Below are positions 8,121 to 16,526 of a stretch of 64,000 bases of DNA, one piece after another. The number at the start of each line of letters is the position of its first letter. The stretch's first letter is position 1. The stretch comes from Ohtaekwangia sp036786105. Its GTDB lineage: Bacteria > Bacteroidota > Bacteroidia > Cytophagales > Cyclobacteriaceae. The position numbers were made by a program, and so were the translations under genes. Under the pieces are notes generated by a model. That model was not told where the DNA came from, searched no databases, and saw only the letters and a program-made list of their open reading frames with translations. Location: assembly GCF_036786105.1 (NCBI RefSeq), contig NZ_DAIQRQ010000001.1, positions 124,001 to 188,000 of the forward strand, given 5' to 3'.

Positions 8121-9659
8121 TTACTTCAGAACGTGTTTATCTTTATCAATGGTATATCGTTTTCCCAGTGTTTCTTTGTTGTCAACAGCACGCAAAGTTT
8201 GTACATAGAACCATTCGGCTTTTGCACGTTGCGGATATAGCGTTAACAGCAGATAGCCATGATCGCGGTTGTTTACATACTTCACATGCGGATTCAGCTT
8301 CATCAGCTTTTGCTCTTTCGTTTTCACAGAATCATCCGGATTGCCCTCGTTTCCATTTCCCGATGATATACTTGTAGTGCCTAATTCCACAGCGATGGCT
8401 TGTTGCTTCTTTGTTTTTCCTTGCCCGGCATCCATCATGGTTTCTATCGCCCACGAAGCATGCGTATCGCCTGAAACAAAGACTATATTGTTGATCTTAT
8501 TTTGAAGGATAAATTGTTCGAGGCGTTTCTTCTCTGCCGGATAACCATCCCATGCATCGAGATTTTTAGGCATGCCACTTTTATACATGCCAGTAATGTC
8601 CAAGTCAGAAAAGAGCACTTGGTTGCCAATCACTTTCCAGGTTGTCTTTGAGTTCTTCAACGAGTTTTCAAACCACTGTAGTTGCTCGGTTCCTAACATG
8701 CTGCGTGTGTCACTCTCAAAATCAGGAGCCGTAACACTATCCGCTTGCATGGTTCTTCCTTCAAGACGCTCGTCTAACATGATGAGCTCGGCAAGATCTC
8801 CGAACGTAAATGAACGGTAATGTTTATTACCTTCGCGAATAGGAAGCCACTCATAGTACGCTTGTTTTGCTGCGGCTTTACGTTGATTGAAATCGCCTTC
8901 TTCTGGCTGATGATTTTGCGCTCCACTGATATATACATTATTGGCCACTTCGTGATCATCCCAAATGGTAATGAACGGATGGCGCAGTTCTGCCTTTCGC
9001 AGTCCTTCATCCAGGTGATATTGCGAATAACGGGTTCTATAATCCTGAAGCGAAACAATTTCGTAGGCAGGTAAATGTCTTCTTCCAATGGTTGTGTCGC
9101 CATATTTACCGGTAGCATACTCATAGATATAGTCGCCCAGGTGCACCAGTGCATCAACCTCTTTATCGGCAATAATATTATAGGCGTTGAAGTAACCGAA
9201 CTCCCAGTTGCTGCAGCTCACAATCGCCAGCTTGAGGCTGTCTAATGCATCTGCAGAAATAGTCTTTGTTCTACCCGTAGGAGAAGTACCTCCAAGCGCA
9301 TGAAAGCGATAATAGTAATATTGATTGGGTTGCAGTCCATCGACATCTACTTTCACGGTATAGTCACGAGCCTGATTTGTTTTCAACGAGCCGGATTTAA
9401 CCAGAGACGAAAAATTCTCATCGGTGGCTATTTCCCAGCGAACGGAGATCTCAGCAACCGAATCATCAGGTGTAACACGCGTCCACAAAATCACGCGGTC
9501 TTGCAAAGGATCGCCAGATGCAACACCATGATAAAACGGTTTTAAAGAAGCATCAAATAAAGCAGCAACAGGTTCATGCAATTTTTTCTCAACGGCCTTT
9601 TTTGAAGAACAGCCTATTATGAGCGAAGCTGCACAGAAGAGGAGTATATAATTTTTCAT
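8121..9659 (-). CDS. phoD: PhoD-family alkaline phosphatase/phosphodiesterase, lipoprotein
   Basis: A 512-residue metallophosphoesterase. A lipobox (SLIIGC, Cys at about residue 17) follows MKNYILLFCAA, so the start at 9659 is preferred over one 23 codons upstream. The N-terminal PhoD_N sandwich begins at FYHGVASGDPLQDRVILWTR. The PhoD core has VHLGDYIYEY, WDDHEVANN and VSGDTHASW, the metal-binding Asp/Asn/His motifs that coordinate calcium and iron in PhoD. It releases phosphate from phosphomono- and diesters at the cell envelope. It is transcribed separately from the PorE-like gene because a terminator lies between them. Confidence 0.9.
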   Translation of the reverse strand: MKNYILLFCAASLIIGCSSKKAVEKKLHEPVAALFDASLKPFYHGVASGDPLQDRVILWTRVTPDDSVAEISVRWEIATDENFSSLVKSGSLKTNQARDYTVKVDVDGLQPNQYYYYRFHALGGTSPTGRTKTISADALDSLKLAIVSCSNWEFGYFNAYNIIADKEVDALVHLGDYIYEYATGKYGDTTIGRRHLPAYEIVSLQDYRTRYSQYHLDEGLRKAELRHPFITIWDDHEVANNVYISGAQNHQPEEGDFNQRKAAAKQAYYEWLPIREGNKHYRSFTFGDLAELIMLDERLEGRTMQADSVTAPDFESDTRSMLGTEQLQWFENSLKNSKTTWKVIGNQVLFSDLDITGMYKSGMPKNLDAWDGYPAEKKRLEQFILQNKINNIVFVSGDTHASWAIETMMDAGQGKTKKQQAIAVELGTTSISSGNGNEGNPDDSVKTKEQKLMKLNPHVKYVNNRDHGYLLLTLYPQRAKAEWFYVQTLRAVDNKETLGKRYTIDKDKHVLK

Positions 9660-9708
9660 TTCGATACATTTAGGTCCTTTAATACCTTTAATAAAAGAAT
9701 GAAAATAA

Positions 9709-9734
9709 AACAGGATGCCGTACGGCACCCTGTT
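9709..9734 (-). terminator. Bidirectional-looking terminator after the PorE-like gene
   Basis: AACAGG/CCTGTT outer arms and the inner palindrome TGCCGTACGGCA make a long near-perfect stem (one internal mismatch). The reverse strand continues TTTTATTTT, the forward strand GAGTTTTTTT. It ends the leftward gene that stops at 9770. Confidence 0.85.
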
Positions 9735-9769
9735 GAGTTTTTTTATAGAAAATGCTACCGAGAAGATTA

Positions 9770-11788
9770 TTAATTGTCTTTAAAATACTTGTCCTCTTCA
9801 TCCTGTTCCTCGTCTTCAATCGGTTTGGCAATGGCATTTACAGCCAGGATTTTAAATTCTGTTCTACGGTTTCGCTGGCGACCTACCGGGTTATCGGTTC
9901 CATCCGGATTTGTATTTCGTGCAATAGGTTTTGATTCACCGTAACCTTTAGCAACAATACGATCGGGAGCAATACCATGCTGCACAATGTAATTCACGGC
10001 AGACTCGGCACGTCTTTGTGAAAGCCTTAAGTTATAATCCTCTGTGTCGATACTGTCAGTGTGAGATCCCAATTCAATTTTAATTTCCGGATTATCGATA
10101 AGCAACTGCACGAGCTTATCCAGTTCTTTTGCCGCATCTGGACGAATATCGCTCTTGTTAAAATTATAGTAGATGTTATCAAGAATAAAGACTTTGTTTA
10201 TCTCGATCTTGTCCAGCACCAGAACGGTATCCACTGTAATTGTTGTGATCAAGTCCTTTAATGTAGTTGGGTCTACTCCCTTACCACGCATTGTGTAGGT
10301 TTGGCGTTTTACCAGGTAGCCATCACTTTCTCCTACCAGGTTGTAGTCTTCATTTTCATACACACGGAAAAGAAATTTTCCATCGTTGCCCGTGGTATAG
10401 TCCTGCATCACATCACCCTTGGCATCCAGGAGACTAACTTTTGTGTTAGGAAGAATCTGGCGATTCTGATTTTTGTCTTCCGTGTAGGTAATACCCTGGA
10501 GGTAGTAATTGACAACTTTCAGGTTCGGGTCTTCATTTACAAATGTATAAATGTCATCATCCCCTTTACCTCCATCACGGTTAGAAGCAAAGAATCCACG
10601 GTCTGGTTTAAAAAGAAAAATTCCAAAGTCATCGCCAACGGAATTCATCGGCTGACCAAGATTTTCGATGACAGTTTTTCCGTTAGCACGTTTCACCACA
10701 AACAAGTCAAGACCTCCGTAACCCGGATGGCCATCAGATGCGAAATATAGCTTTGCATCTTCCGCAACATACGGGAACAACTCATCGCCAGGTGTGTTAA
10801 TCTCGGGGCCAAGATTTCTCACACGCGTAAACCGACCGCGCGAATCCATTTGTGCCGAGTATAAATCAGTGCCGCCATAGCCTCCTTTTCTGTTAGAGGC
10901 AAAATATAACGTTCTGCCATCGGGGCTAAAAGCAGGAGTAGAATCCCAACTGAAATTCTTGGCGTCAGCATCACTTTCATTTTTGAATTGTGTATTGATG
11001 TTGACCGGAACAGGTTCCGTCCATACATTATTTCTGTAGCGCGAAATATAGAGGTCTACATCTGCGCCTCCACCTTTCTTCTTTTCAGAATTGCCTTTGG
11101 CAAACACCATCGTTTTGCCGTCAGGAGTAAACGTAACGCAGCCTTCATTACGAACCTCGTCATTTATACCCGAAGGCAATTTTGCCACCGTATTGATATC
11201 AACATTGGCACCTTTGGTAGTTACCTTATATAAATCAGTAAAAGGCTTGCCTTCTGCTTCGTAAATCTTACCATCTCCACGCGAAGAAGTAAAATATAAT
11301 TCACTGTTCAGATATACTGGTGAGTATTCACTGGCGCCTGTATTGATCGTCTCCAGGTTCTTAACCTTGTAGTAACTTTGCGTCTCGTTTAGCTTGGCCA
11401 GATAAGCAAGACCATTCATTTCAATCCTGGCACGGTCTTTCAATGGGATGTTTTCAGTAGACGAAGCAAGTGCTTCATATTGTTTTTTCGCCTCTTCGTA
11501 TTTGGCATTCGCCTTTAAAGACTGGGCATAAAAAAATTGGATAGAATCTTTATCGATGCCTTTTCCTCCGGCTTTAGCATAAAACGGCTCGGCCTCTTTC
11601 AGCCTGTTGGACAAACGATACGATTCAGCAATAAAAAAATTGGCTTTCGGGTTGTTGCCCATTTTTTTATAGAGTGCAATGGCATTTTGATACTTGCCCA
11701 CAGCGAAGGCCTTTCTGGCTTTCTTCTCCGTACTACAGGCACTTACCAGGAGAAGAAGCGTGATGAGCGAAAAATATACTGACTTCAT
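9770..11788 (-). CDS. PorE-like OmpA-family lipoprotein with TPR, PD40 and carboxypeptidase-regulatory domains
   Basis: A 672-residue envelope protein. Order: lipoprotein signal (LLLLVSAC), TPR-like helices (residues 25-110), WD40/PD40 beta-propeller blades with repeated TPAFSPDGRTLYFASNRKGGYGGTDLY-type units (150-390; two such units are obvious), a carboxypeptidase regulatory-like sandwich (about 425-500) and a C-terminal OmpA peptidoglycan-binding domain (YNFNKSDIRPDAAKELD, LGSHTDSIDTEDYN, LSQRRAESAVNYI). This is the architecture of PorE, which anchors the T9SS to peptidoglycan, but Bacteroidota carry several paralogues, so I leave the symbol blank. It is last in a leftward operon with the genes at 11830, 12363 and 13179. 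Confidence 0.85.
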   Translation of the reverse strand: MKSVYFSLITLLLLVSACSTEKKARKAFAVGKYQNAIALYKKMGNNPKANFFIAESYRLSNRLKEAEPFYAKAGGKGIDKDSIQFFYAQSLKANAKYEEAKKQYEALASSTENIPLKDRARIEMNGLAYLAKLNETQSYYKVKNLETINTGASEYSPVYLNSELYFTSSRGDGKIYEAEGKPFTDLYKVTTKGANVDINTVAKLPSGINDEVRNEGCVTFTPDGKTMVFAKGNSEKKKGGGADVDLYISRYRNNVWTEPVPVNINTQFKNESDADAKNFSWDSTPAFSPDGRTLYFASNRKGGYGGTDLYSAQMDSRGRFTRVRNLGPEINTPGDELFPYVAEDAKLYFASDGHPGYGGLDLFVVKRANGKTVIENLGQPMNSVGDDFGIFLFKPDRGFFASNRDGGKGDDDIYTFVNEDPNLKVVNYYLQGITYTEDKNQNRQILPNTKVSLLDAKGDVMQDYTTGNDGKFLFRVYENEDYNLVGESDGYLVKRQTYTMRGKGVDPTTLKDLITTITVDTVLVLDKIEINKVFILDNIYYNFNKSDIRPDAAKELDKLVQLLIDNPEIKIELGSHTDSIDTEDYNLRLSQRRAESAVNYIVQHGIAPDRIVAKGYGESKPIARNTNPDGTDNPVGRQRNRRTEFKILAVNAIAKPIEDEEQDEEDKYFKDN

Positions 11789-11829
11789 ACCGCTTTTATA
11801 ATTATGCTAAAGCTACAAATTATCTGGCT

Positions 11830-12324
11830 TTAACCAGCTAAAGTTTCCTGGGGAAGATAGCGTTTTAACCAGGTGGAACCTGCAGGCACAAGCCAGTTTT
11901 TTGCCAACGCCGATTTTGTGTCTACCAGATTATTAAAGGTTGGCGTAAGATGGTTCCAGCTTCTTTCGCTATACTTCTCCTTCAACTCTGTGGTGGCAAG
12001 AAGTACAATTTCGTTAGCCATGAGAAAGGCAACTTTGGTGCGATTGAAAAAGTCTGCGTTAATCGTCGAGCCGAGCTCTTTCATAATACGAACCGAGCTA
12101 TCGATCGAGCAACCGCTTGCCTGATCGTTGGCAGCAAGAATAACAAATTGATCATAACGGATATCGAAAGATGCTTCCATTGGTTGGCCGTGAACTTGCC
12201 AGTTGTCTGTAAACGACTGAAGCATCTGCGAAATTGTTTGAATATCTGCAGGCGTGAATTTTTTATCAGACTGGTAAATCCAGATTCTCGATTGAGCCGG
12301 AAGTGAGTTGAACGGTATATACAT
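11830..12324 (-). CDS. Conserved Bacteroidota protein of unknown function
   Basis: A 164-residue soluble protein. Features are YIPFNSLPAQSRIWIYQSDKKF at the start, a central DIRYDQFVILAANDQASGCSIDSSVR and a Trp-rich end. The family is widespread in Bacteroidota and is often labelled 'ABC transporter ATPase', but no Walker motif is visible, so I regard that name as wrong. The gene is 38 bp after the iron-sulfur protein and 41 bp before the PorE-like gene, so it is probably cotranscribed. Function unknown. Confidence 0.75.
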   Translation of the reverse strand: MYIPFNSLPAQSRIWIYQSDKKFTPADIQTISQMLQSFTDNWQVHGQPMEASFDIRYDQFVILAANDQASGCSIDSSVRIMKELGSTINADFFNRTKVAFLMANEIVLLATTELKEKYSERSWNHLTPTFNNLVDTKSALAKNWLVPAGSTWLKRYLPQETLAG

Positions 12325-12362
12325 GCGCTTTGATCTTTACACGCTCACTCGCGGAGCGTTAT

Positions 12363-13145
12363 TTATTTTAAACCGCTGGCCTCTGCTATAAGTTCTGCCA
12401 GATCCTTCACTTTCACATCACTTTCGCGCTCTTTGTTTTTAACGCCATCGCTCATCATGGTCATGCAAAACGGACAAGCTACAGCAATGGTGGAGGCACC
12501 GGTTGCAAGCGCTTCTTCAGTGCGTTCTACATTTATATCCTTGTTGCCTTTTTCAGGTTCTTTAAACATTTGTGCACCACCAGCACCACAGCACAGGCCG
12601 GTACTTCGGCATCGCTTCATTTCAACCAAATCGGCATCGAGTGCTTCCAGTACAGAGCGGGGCGCTTCATAGATAGCGTTCGCCCTGCCAAGATAACACG
12701 AATCATGATAGGTTATCTTTTTCCCTTTAAAAGCTCCGCCTTCTACTTTTATTTTCCCTTCATTGATTAACCCCTGCAAAAATGTAGAGTGGTGAATAAC
12801 TTCATAGTTACCACCCAGATCAGGATACTCATTCTTTATGGTGTTGAAACAGTGAGGACAAGCCGTTACAATCTTTTTGATACCATAGCCATTCAGTACC
12901 TGAATGTTACTCATGGCCTGCATCTGAAACAGAAATTCGTTTCCAGCTCTGCGGGCCGGATCTCCCGTGCAGGTTTCTTCCGTGCCTAGCACTGCGAACT
13001 TTATATCGAGTGCATTTAAAATTTTTACAAATGCTTTTGTTACGCGTTTATATCGGTCATCAAACGATCCGGCACAGCCTACCCAAAAAAGTATTTCCGG
13101 AGTTTCACCTTTGGCGGCCATGTCGGCCATGGTATGTACAGTCAT
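12363..13145 (-). CDS. CCG-domain iron-sulfur oxidoreductase (HdrB/GlpC-like subunit)
   Basis: A 260-residue protein with two cysteine-rich CCG domains of the heterodisulfide-reductase B / GlpC / LutA type. The first has WVGCAGS and ACPHCFNTI; the second has SCYLGRAN, GLCCGAGGAQMF and VACPFCMTMM. These bind non-cubane or [4Fe-4S] clusters. It lies 33 bp after the membrane iron-sulfur subunit (13179-14486) and must be its partner. Together they rebuild the layout of the one-chain EtfAB:menaquinone oxidoreductase (EMO/DUF224 type), so the pair may deliver electrons from acyl-CoA dehydrogenase and ETF to quinone. That function is inferred. Confidence 0.85.
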   Translation of the reverse strand: MTVHTMADMAAKGETPEILFWVGCAGSFDDRYKRVTKAFVKILNALDIKFAVLGTEETCTGDPARRAGNEFLFQMQAMSNIQVLNGYGIKKIVTACPHCFNTIKNEYPDLGGNYEVIHHSTFLQGLINEGKIKVEGGAFKGKKITYHDSCYLGRANAIYEAPRSVLEALDADLVEMKRCRSTGLCCGAGGAQMFKEPEKGNKDINVERTEEALATGASTIAVACPFCMTMMSDGVKNKERESDVKVKDLAELIAEASGLK

Positions 13146-13178
13146 GCTTGTATTAATCGTTACTGAATATCGTTGATT

Positions 13179-14486
13179 TTATTTTTCCTCCTGTGCCCAA
13201 TTGAATCGATCGCTTGGAGAGAATTTCCAGGGAGCAAAATTCGTCTCTATATTTTGAAAAACAGAGTTCCAGGATGCTGGCGAGCCGGATTCTTCCATCG
13301 CTACATAGCGTCTTAGCTCTAAAATGATTTCAAGCGGATTAATCATTACAGGGCATGCTTCAACACAGGCGTTACAACTTGTGCAGGCATTGATCTCTTC
13401 CTTGGTGATGTAATCGCCCAAAAGGAATTTTCCATCCTCTAACCCAGGGCCACCCTTTTCAAGACTCTTGCCTACATCTTCCATGCGATCACGTGTGTCC
13501 ATCATTATCTTGCGTGGAGAAAGTTTTTTACCTGTAAGATTTGCAGGACACTCGGAAGTACATCTGCCGCATTCTGTGCAAGAGTAGGCTGCTAGCAGAT
13601 TGTTCCAAGCCAGATCATTAACATCTTTTGCTCCAAATCGGCCTGGCTCTGCAGGAGGAGCAGCGTTGGCTTCTGCCATACCCAGCATCATTTTAACTTC
13701 ATTCGTCACTACAGGCATATTTTTCATGTGGCCCTTAGCCTCGACGTTGGCAAAGTATGTATTGGGAAACGCCAGAAAAATATGAAGGTGCTTGGAGTAC
13801 GTAACGTATACGGCAAAACCTAAAATGCCGAGAATGTGAAACCACCAGGCGAATCGCTCAATGAAAACAAGCATTGTTTCTGGTTTATGTTGGAATAGCG
13901 GTACCAGGAAGGAACTGAAAAATAATTTTCCGGTATTAACATAATGCTCGTTGGTTTGCTGAAGAACCTGGTCGGTTGCGTTCATGGTAAGAATAGCCAG
14001 CATGAGAATGATCTCCGTGCAAAGAATGATGTTGGCATCCAGGCGTGGCCAACCAGCAAGCTCAGATGCCCAGAATCGCTTTAGCTTTAATATGTTTCTG
14101 CGGATAAGGAAAAATACACAGGCCAACAGAACACCGACCGCCAGAAACTCAAAGAAGTTCATCAGGAAAGTATAGAAACCGCCCAGGAAGGGAGCAAAAA
14201 TGCGGTGTGTCCCTGCCAGGCCATCAATTATAAATTCGAGGACTTCCAGGTTGATGATAATAAACCCAACATAAATTAAGAGGTGGAGGAATGCCGGAAC
14301 AGGTCGCTTGAACATTTTCTTTTGGCCGAATGCCACAAGAATCATATTCCGCAGGCGCTGGTCAGGATTATTTTTAATCTCCTTGTCTTTGCCCAGATTT
14401 ATATTGGCACGTATCCGACTGGCGCGTTTCCAGATAAACCAGCCAGCGCCTCCCAAGGTGAGTATAAAAACGATCTGTTGAATCAT
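13179..14486 (-). CDS. Membrane-bound iron-sulfur protein (NarI-like domain plus two [4Fe-4S])
   Basis: A 435-residue protein. The N-terminal half has several membrane segments with histidines suited to heme b ligation (AFLHLLIYVGF, GTHRIF, WWFHILGILGF, KHLHIF), resembling cytochrome b/NarI domains. The C-terminal half carries two ferredoxin motifs, CTECGRCTSECPAN and CTSCNACVEACPVMINP, each CxxCxxCxxxCP. It is the first gene of a leftward operon with the CCG subunit. Such proteins link cytoplasmic electron donors to the menaquinone pool. Probable partner in an ETF-quinone or lactate/heterodisulfide-type reductase; the exact donor is not visible. Confidence 0.85.
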   Translation of the reverse strand: MIQQIVFILTLGGAGWFIWKRASRIRANINLGKDKEIKNNPDQRLRNMILVAFGQKKMFKRPVPAFLHLLIYVGFIIINLEVLEFIIDGLAGTHRIFAPFLGGFYTFLMNFFEFLAVGVLLACVFFLIRRNILKLKRFWASELAGWPRLDANIILCTEIILMLAILTMNATDQVLQQTNEHYVNTGKLFFSSFLVPLFQHKPETMLVFIERFAWWFHILGILGFAVYVTYSKHLHIFLAFPNTYFANVEAKGHMKNMPVVTNEVKMMLGMAEANAAPPAEPGRFGAKDVNDLAWNNLLAAYSCTECGRCTSECPANLTGKKLSPRKIMMDTRDRMEDVGKSLEKGGPGLEDGKFLLGDYITKEEINACTSCNACVEACPVMINPLEIILELRRYVAMEESGSPASWNSVFQNIETNFAPWKFSPSDRFNWAQEEK

Positions 14487-14534
14487 ACGCGATAATAACC
14501 TTATTCCATTAATTCCAATAAATTCGATTAGGGT

Positions 14535-14565
14535 TTTGCACCGAATATAAATTTACATACTTTTG
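14535..14565 (+). promoter_or_regulatory. Consensus promoter of tRNA-Phe
   Basis: TTTG (14535-14538), 19-bp spacer, TACTTTTG (14558-14565): a full match to the Bacteroidota TTTG/TAnnTTTG promoter, 37 bp before the tRNA. Confidence 0.8.
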
Positions 14566-14602
14566 TGCCCCTGTCGAACAAAGCTGGCAGGCAAAATTTC
14601 CC

Positions 14603-14675
14603 GGTGATGTAGCTCAGTTGGTAGAGCAAAGGACTGAAAATCCTTGTGTCGGGGGTTCGATTCCCTCCATCACCA
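14603..14675 (+). tRNA. tRNA-Phe (GAA)
   Basis: A 73-nt cloverleaf. Acceptor GGTGATG pairs with CATCACC, the D-arm is AGCTCAGTTGGTAGAGC, the anticodon loop CTGAAAA gives GAA, and the T-arm contains GGTTCGATTCC. The discriminator is A; CCA is not encoded. Confidence 0.96.
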
Positions 14676-14788
14676 CACTTTATAGTTTAGAGAGCTCTTC
14701 TCTTAGTCTCTTTCTCTTTACTTCAACTAAATTTCTTTCTGACCAGATCCACTAGGCAAACCACTGCTAAGTTATTTTTTTAGAAAAC

Positions 14789-14823
14789 AAAAAGCCTCCT
14801 GATTCAAGACCAGGAGGCTTTTT
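14789..14823 (-). terminator. Terminator of the 14843 desaturase gene
   Basis: AAAAAGCCTCCTG (14789-14801) and CAGGAGGCTTTTT (14811-14823) form a perfect 13-bp stem with a 9-nt loop. It lies 20 bp past the desaturase stop on the reverse strand and would also stop rightward transcription from tRNA-Phe. Confidence 0.9.
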
Positions 14824-14842
14824 ATATTTTTAACCAATTTGT

Positions 14843-15613
14843 TTAAGCCGCCTTCTGAACGTTTTCGATAGTGACTTCCTTTCGCTTTGCCAGCTGAATA
14901 ATGTTCAGCTTATCCAACACCTTAATAACGAGGTAGGTGGGGTCTATTTCATGCCAGCGAATTCCTCCAAAGTTTGCACGATTTCCATTTTTGTGGTGAT
15001 TGTTATGATAGCTTTCGCCCATCATTAAAAAGTCTACTGGTAAGAAATTCATGGAAGTATCGCCTACTTCAAAGTTCCTGTAACCATACTTATGCGCAAA
15101 CCAGTTAATAATGGCACCATGAATAGGACTCATTAAAAAGTGAATTGGCAACAACAACCATAACCACCACGTTGTCGCAAACTGAATGTACATGAACGTA
15201 TAAACCGCAGCCCAGAAAATTCTTGAAGGCCATGAGCGTGCAAACTTGTCAAATGCTTCCCACTGAGGTACTCCTTCTGTGAAACGCTTATCGACCACTA
15301 TTTGGCGATTCGAAATCTGCGAGTAGATGGTTTTGGTTTTCCACATCATGTTCCAGATTGTTTCATCATACTTCGGAGAATGTGGATCATTCTCAGTATC
15401 GGCAAAAGCATGGTGCATGCGGTGCATTACACCATAACCATAAGGACTCAGATAGTTAGAACCCTGGAATATCCAGGTGAGCACAAAAAATATTTTTTCT
15501 GTCGTTTTGTTCATCGTAAATGCTTTATGCGAAGCATAACGATGCAGAAAAAAAGTCTGGAAAAAGAGGGAGAGGTACCAGTGTGCGATAAAAAATGCAA
15601 AAATGACAATCAT
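14843..15613 (-). CDS. Acyl-CoA (delta-9 type) desaturase, short form
   Basis: A 256-residue membrane di-iron desaturase. The three histidine boxes are HRYASH (residues 24-29), HRMHH with ADTENDPHSP after it, and ESYHNNHH near residue 200. It inserts a cis double bond in acyl chains at the membrane using oxygen and reduced electron carriers. Hydrophobic hairpins precede and follow the first boxes as in stearoyl-CoA desaturases. It lies beside an ECF sigma gene transcribed the same way and a second desaturase transcribed oppositely, suggesting joint control of membrane fluidity. Confidence 0.92.
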   Translation of the reverse strand: MIVIFAFFIAHWYLSLFFQTFFLHRYASHKAFTMNKTTEKIFFVLTWIFQGSNYLSPYGYGVMHRMHHAFADTENDPHSPKYDETIWNMMWKTKTIYSQISNRQIVVDKRFTEGVPQWEAFDKFARSWPSRIFWAAVYTFMYIQFATTWWLWLLLPIHFLMSPIHGAIINWFAHKYGYRNFEVGDTSMNFLPVDFLMMGESYHNNHHKNGNRANFGGIRWHEIDPTYLVIKVLDKLNIIQLAKRKEVTIENVQKAA

Positions 15614-15648
15614 GTGTGCAATTGGTTGTAGGTAAATAAATTTTTAAC

Positions 15649-15664
15649 GCTCGCTATTGCGAGC
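15649..15664 (-). terminator. Probable terminator of the sigma-factor gene
   Basis: GCTCGC, loop TATT, GCGAGC form a perfect GC-rich 6-bp stem. The reverse strand then reads GTTAAAAATTTATT, a weak T-tract. It separates the sigma gene from the short desaturase gene. Confidence 0.5.
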
Positions 15665-15718
15665 CTGATATGTAAGACTGATGAATTGAAATTCTGTGAC
15701 AGAAGATTTGAAAAAAGA

Positions 15719-16315
15719 TCAGAATTTTTTGCTTATAGCCGCTGCAATGTCTTTTTTGAGCTCCTGGATCAATTCTGTAGCATTTCCGAAATGACAGGCG
15801 TTGCGAAAACTTTCCAATAATTTTGAGGTATCGGGCAAATCTATTTTAGAAGTTTCCTCGCTTAATTTCTTTTTTGCTCTGCAGAAAAGTTGTCGACAAT
15901 GGTCTTTTTTCTTGTCGAACGTATGTTGAAGGTCTTCGTAGTCAAAGTCAAATACTTCTTTGAGGAGATATACCGCACGTTCAAGTGGTTCAAGTTTGGC
16001 ATGCAACACTTTAATGGCAGCGTCCATGTCAAGATGAGCAAGATTTGTTTCCTTGAAATGTTTGATCATTTCAGAAACGTTATCCATATACTCCTCTTTT
16101 TTCTTGCGCAGAGAATTTAAGTGCGTAAGACAATTATTGGTAACGGCGCGAACCAGGTAGGCCTTTGTATTGTCGATCGGTTTTTGATCAATGCTTAGCC
16201 ACTTTACAAAAGTTTCCTGCACAATGTCCTCAGCATCCTCTTTACACCTCACCAGATTATAGGCGATAGTATGAAGAAGCGGTTGATAAAGCGCTATGGT
16301 CTGTGCCTGATTCAT
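15719..16315 (-). CDS. ECF-type RNA polymerase sigma factor with short SnoaL-like tail
   Basis: A 198-residue sigma-70 family protein. Region 2 contains CKEDAEDIVQETFVKWLS and AYLVRAVTNNCLTHL; region 4 contains LEPLERAVYLLKEVFDFDYEDLQHTFD. The C-terminal KLLESFRNACHFGNATELIQ resembles the first helix of the SnoaL-like extension of SigJ/ECF41 sigma factors, but ends after about 35 residues instead of 120. The start at MNQAQT (16315) is preferred; another ATG lies 18 codons further up. It sits between two desaturase genes, and no anti-sigma gene is adjacent. In ECF41 proteins the extension itself acts as regulator, so truncation may leave this protein constitutively active or differently controlled (inference). 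Confidence 0.85.
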   Translation of the reverse strand: MNQAQTIALYQPLLHTIAYNLVRCKEDAEDIVQETFVKWLSIDQKPIDNTKAYLVRAVTNNCLTHLNSLRKKKEEYMDNVSEMIKHFKETNLAHLDMDAAIKVLHAKLEPLERAVYLLKEVFDFDYEDLQHTFDKKKDHCRQLFCRAKKKLSEETSKIDLPDTSKLLESFRNACHFGNATELIQELKKDIAAAISKKF

Positions 16316-16462
16316 TCCCTTATAAATGGGCATGCAAGATAACAACCAAAATCGGGCCGTCATATTCATCTCGTCGGAAAGAATACAAACAAATAACTAC
16401 CATACAGTTGTTTGCGAATCAAGAATTTATTACACGTTTAAAATCCTTTTTCAATTATCGGT

Positions 16463-16470
16463 TAACTTTG
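16463..16470 (+). promoter_or_regulatory. -7 element upstream of the long desaturase gene
   Basis: TAACTTTG is a perfect TAnnTTTG match 56 bp before the ATG at 16527. No TTTG is present at 19-21 bp upstream, so it may need an activator or another sigma factor. Confidence 0.45.
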
Positions 16471-16526
16471 TTTCCGATTTGGATGCGGTTGAAATTTATT
16501 TCCTGAATCTTTAGTTATAAAGACCA

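Noticed and set aside
11830..12324. ABC transporter ATPase label for this conserved protein
   Set aside because: No Walker A, Walker B or signature motif is present.
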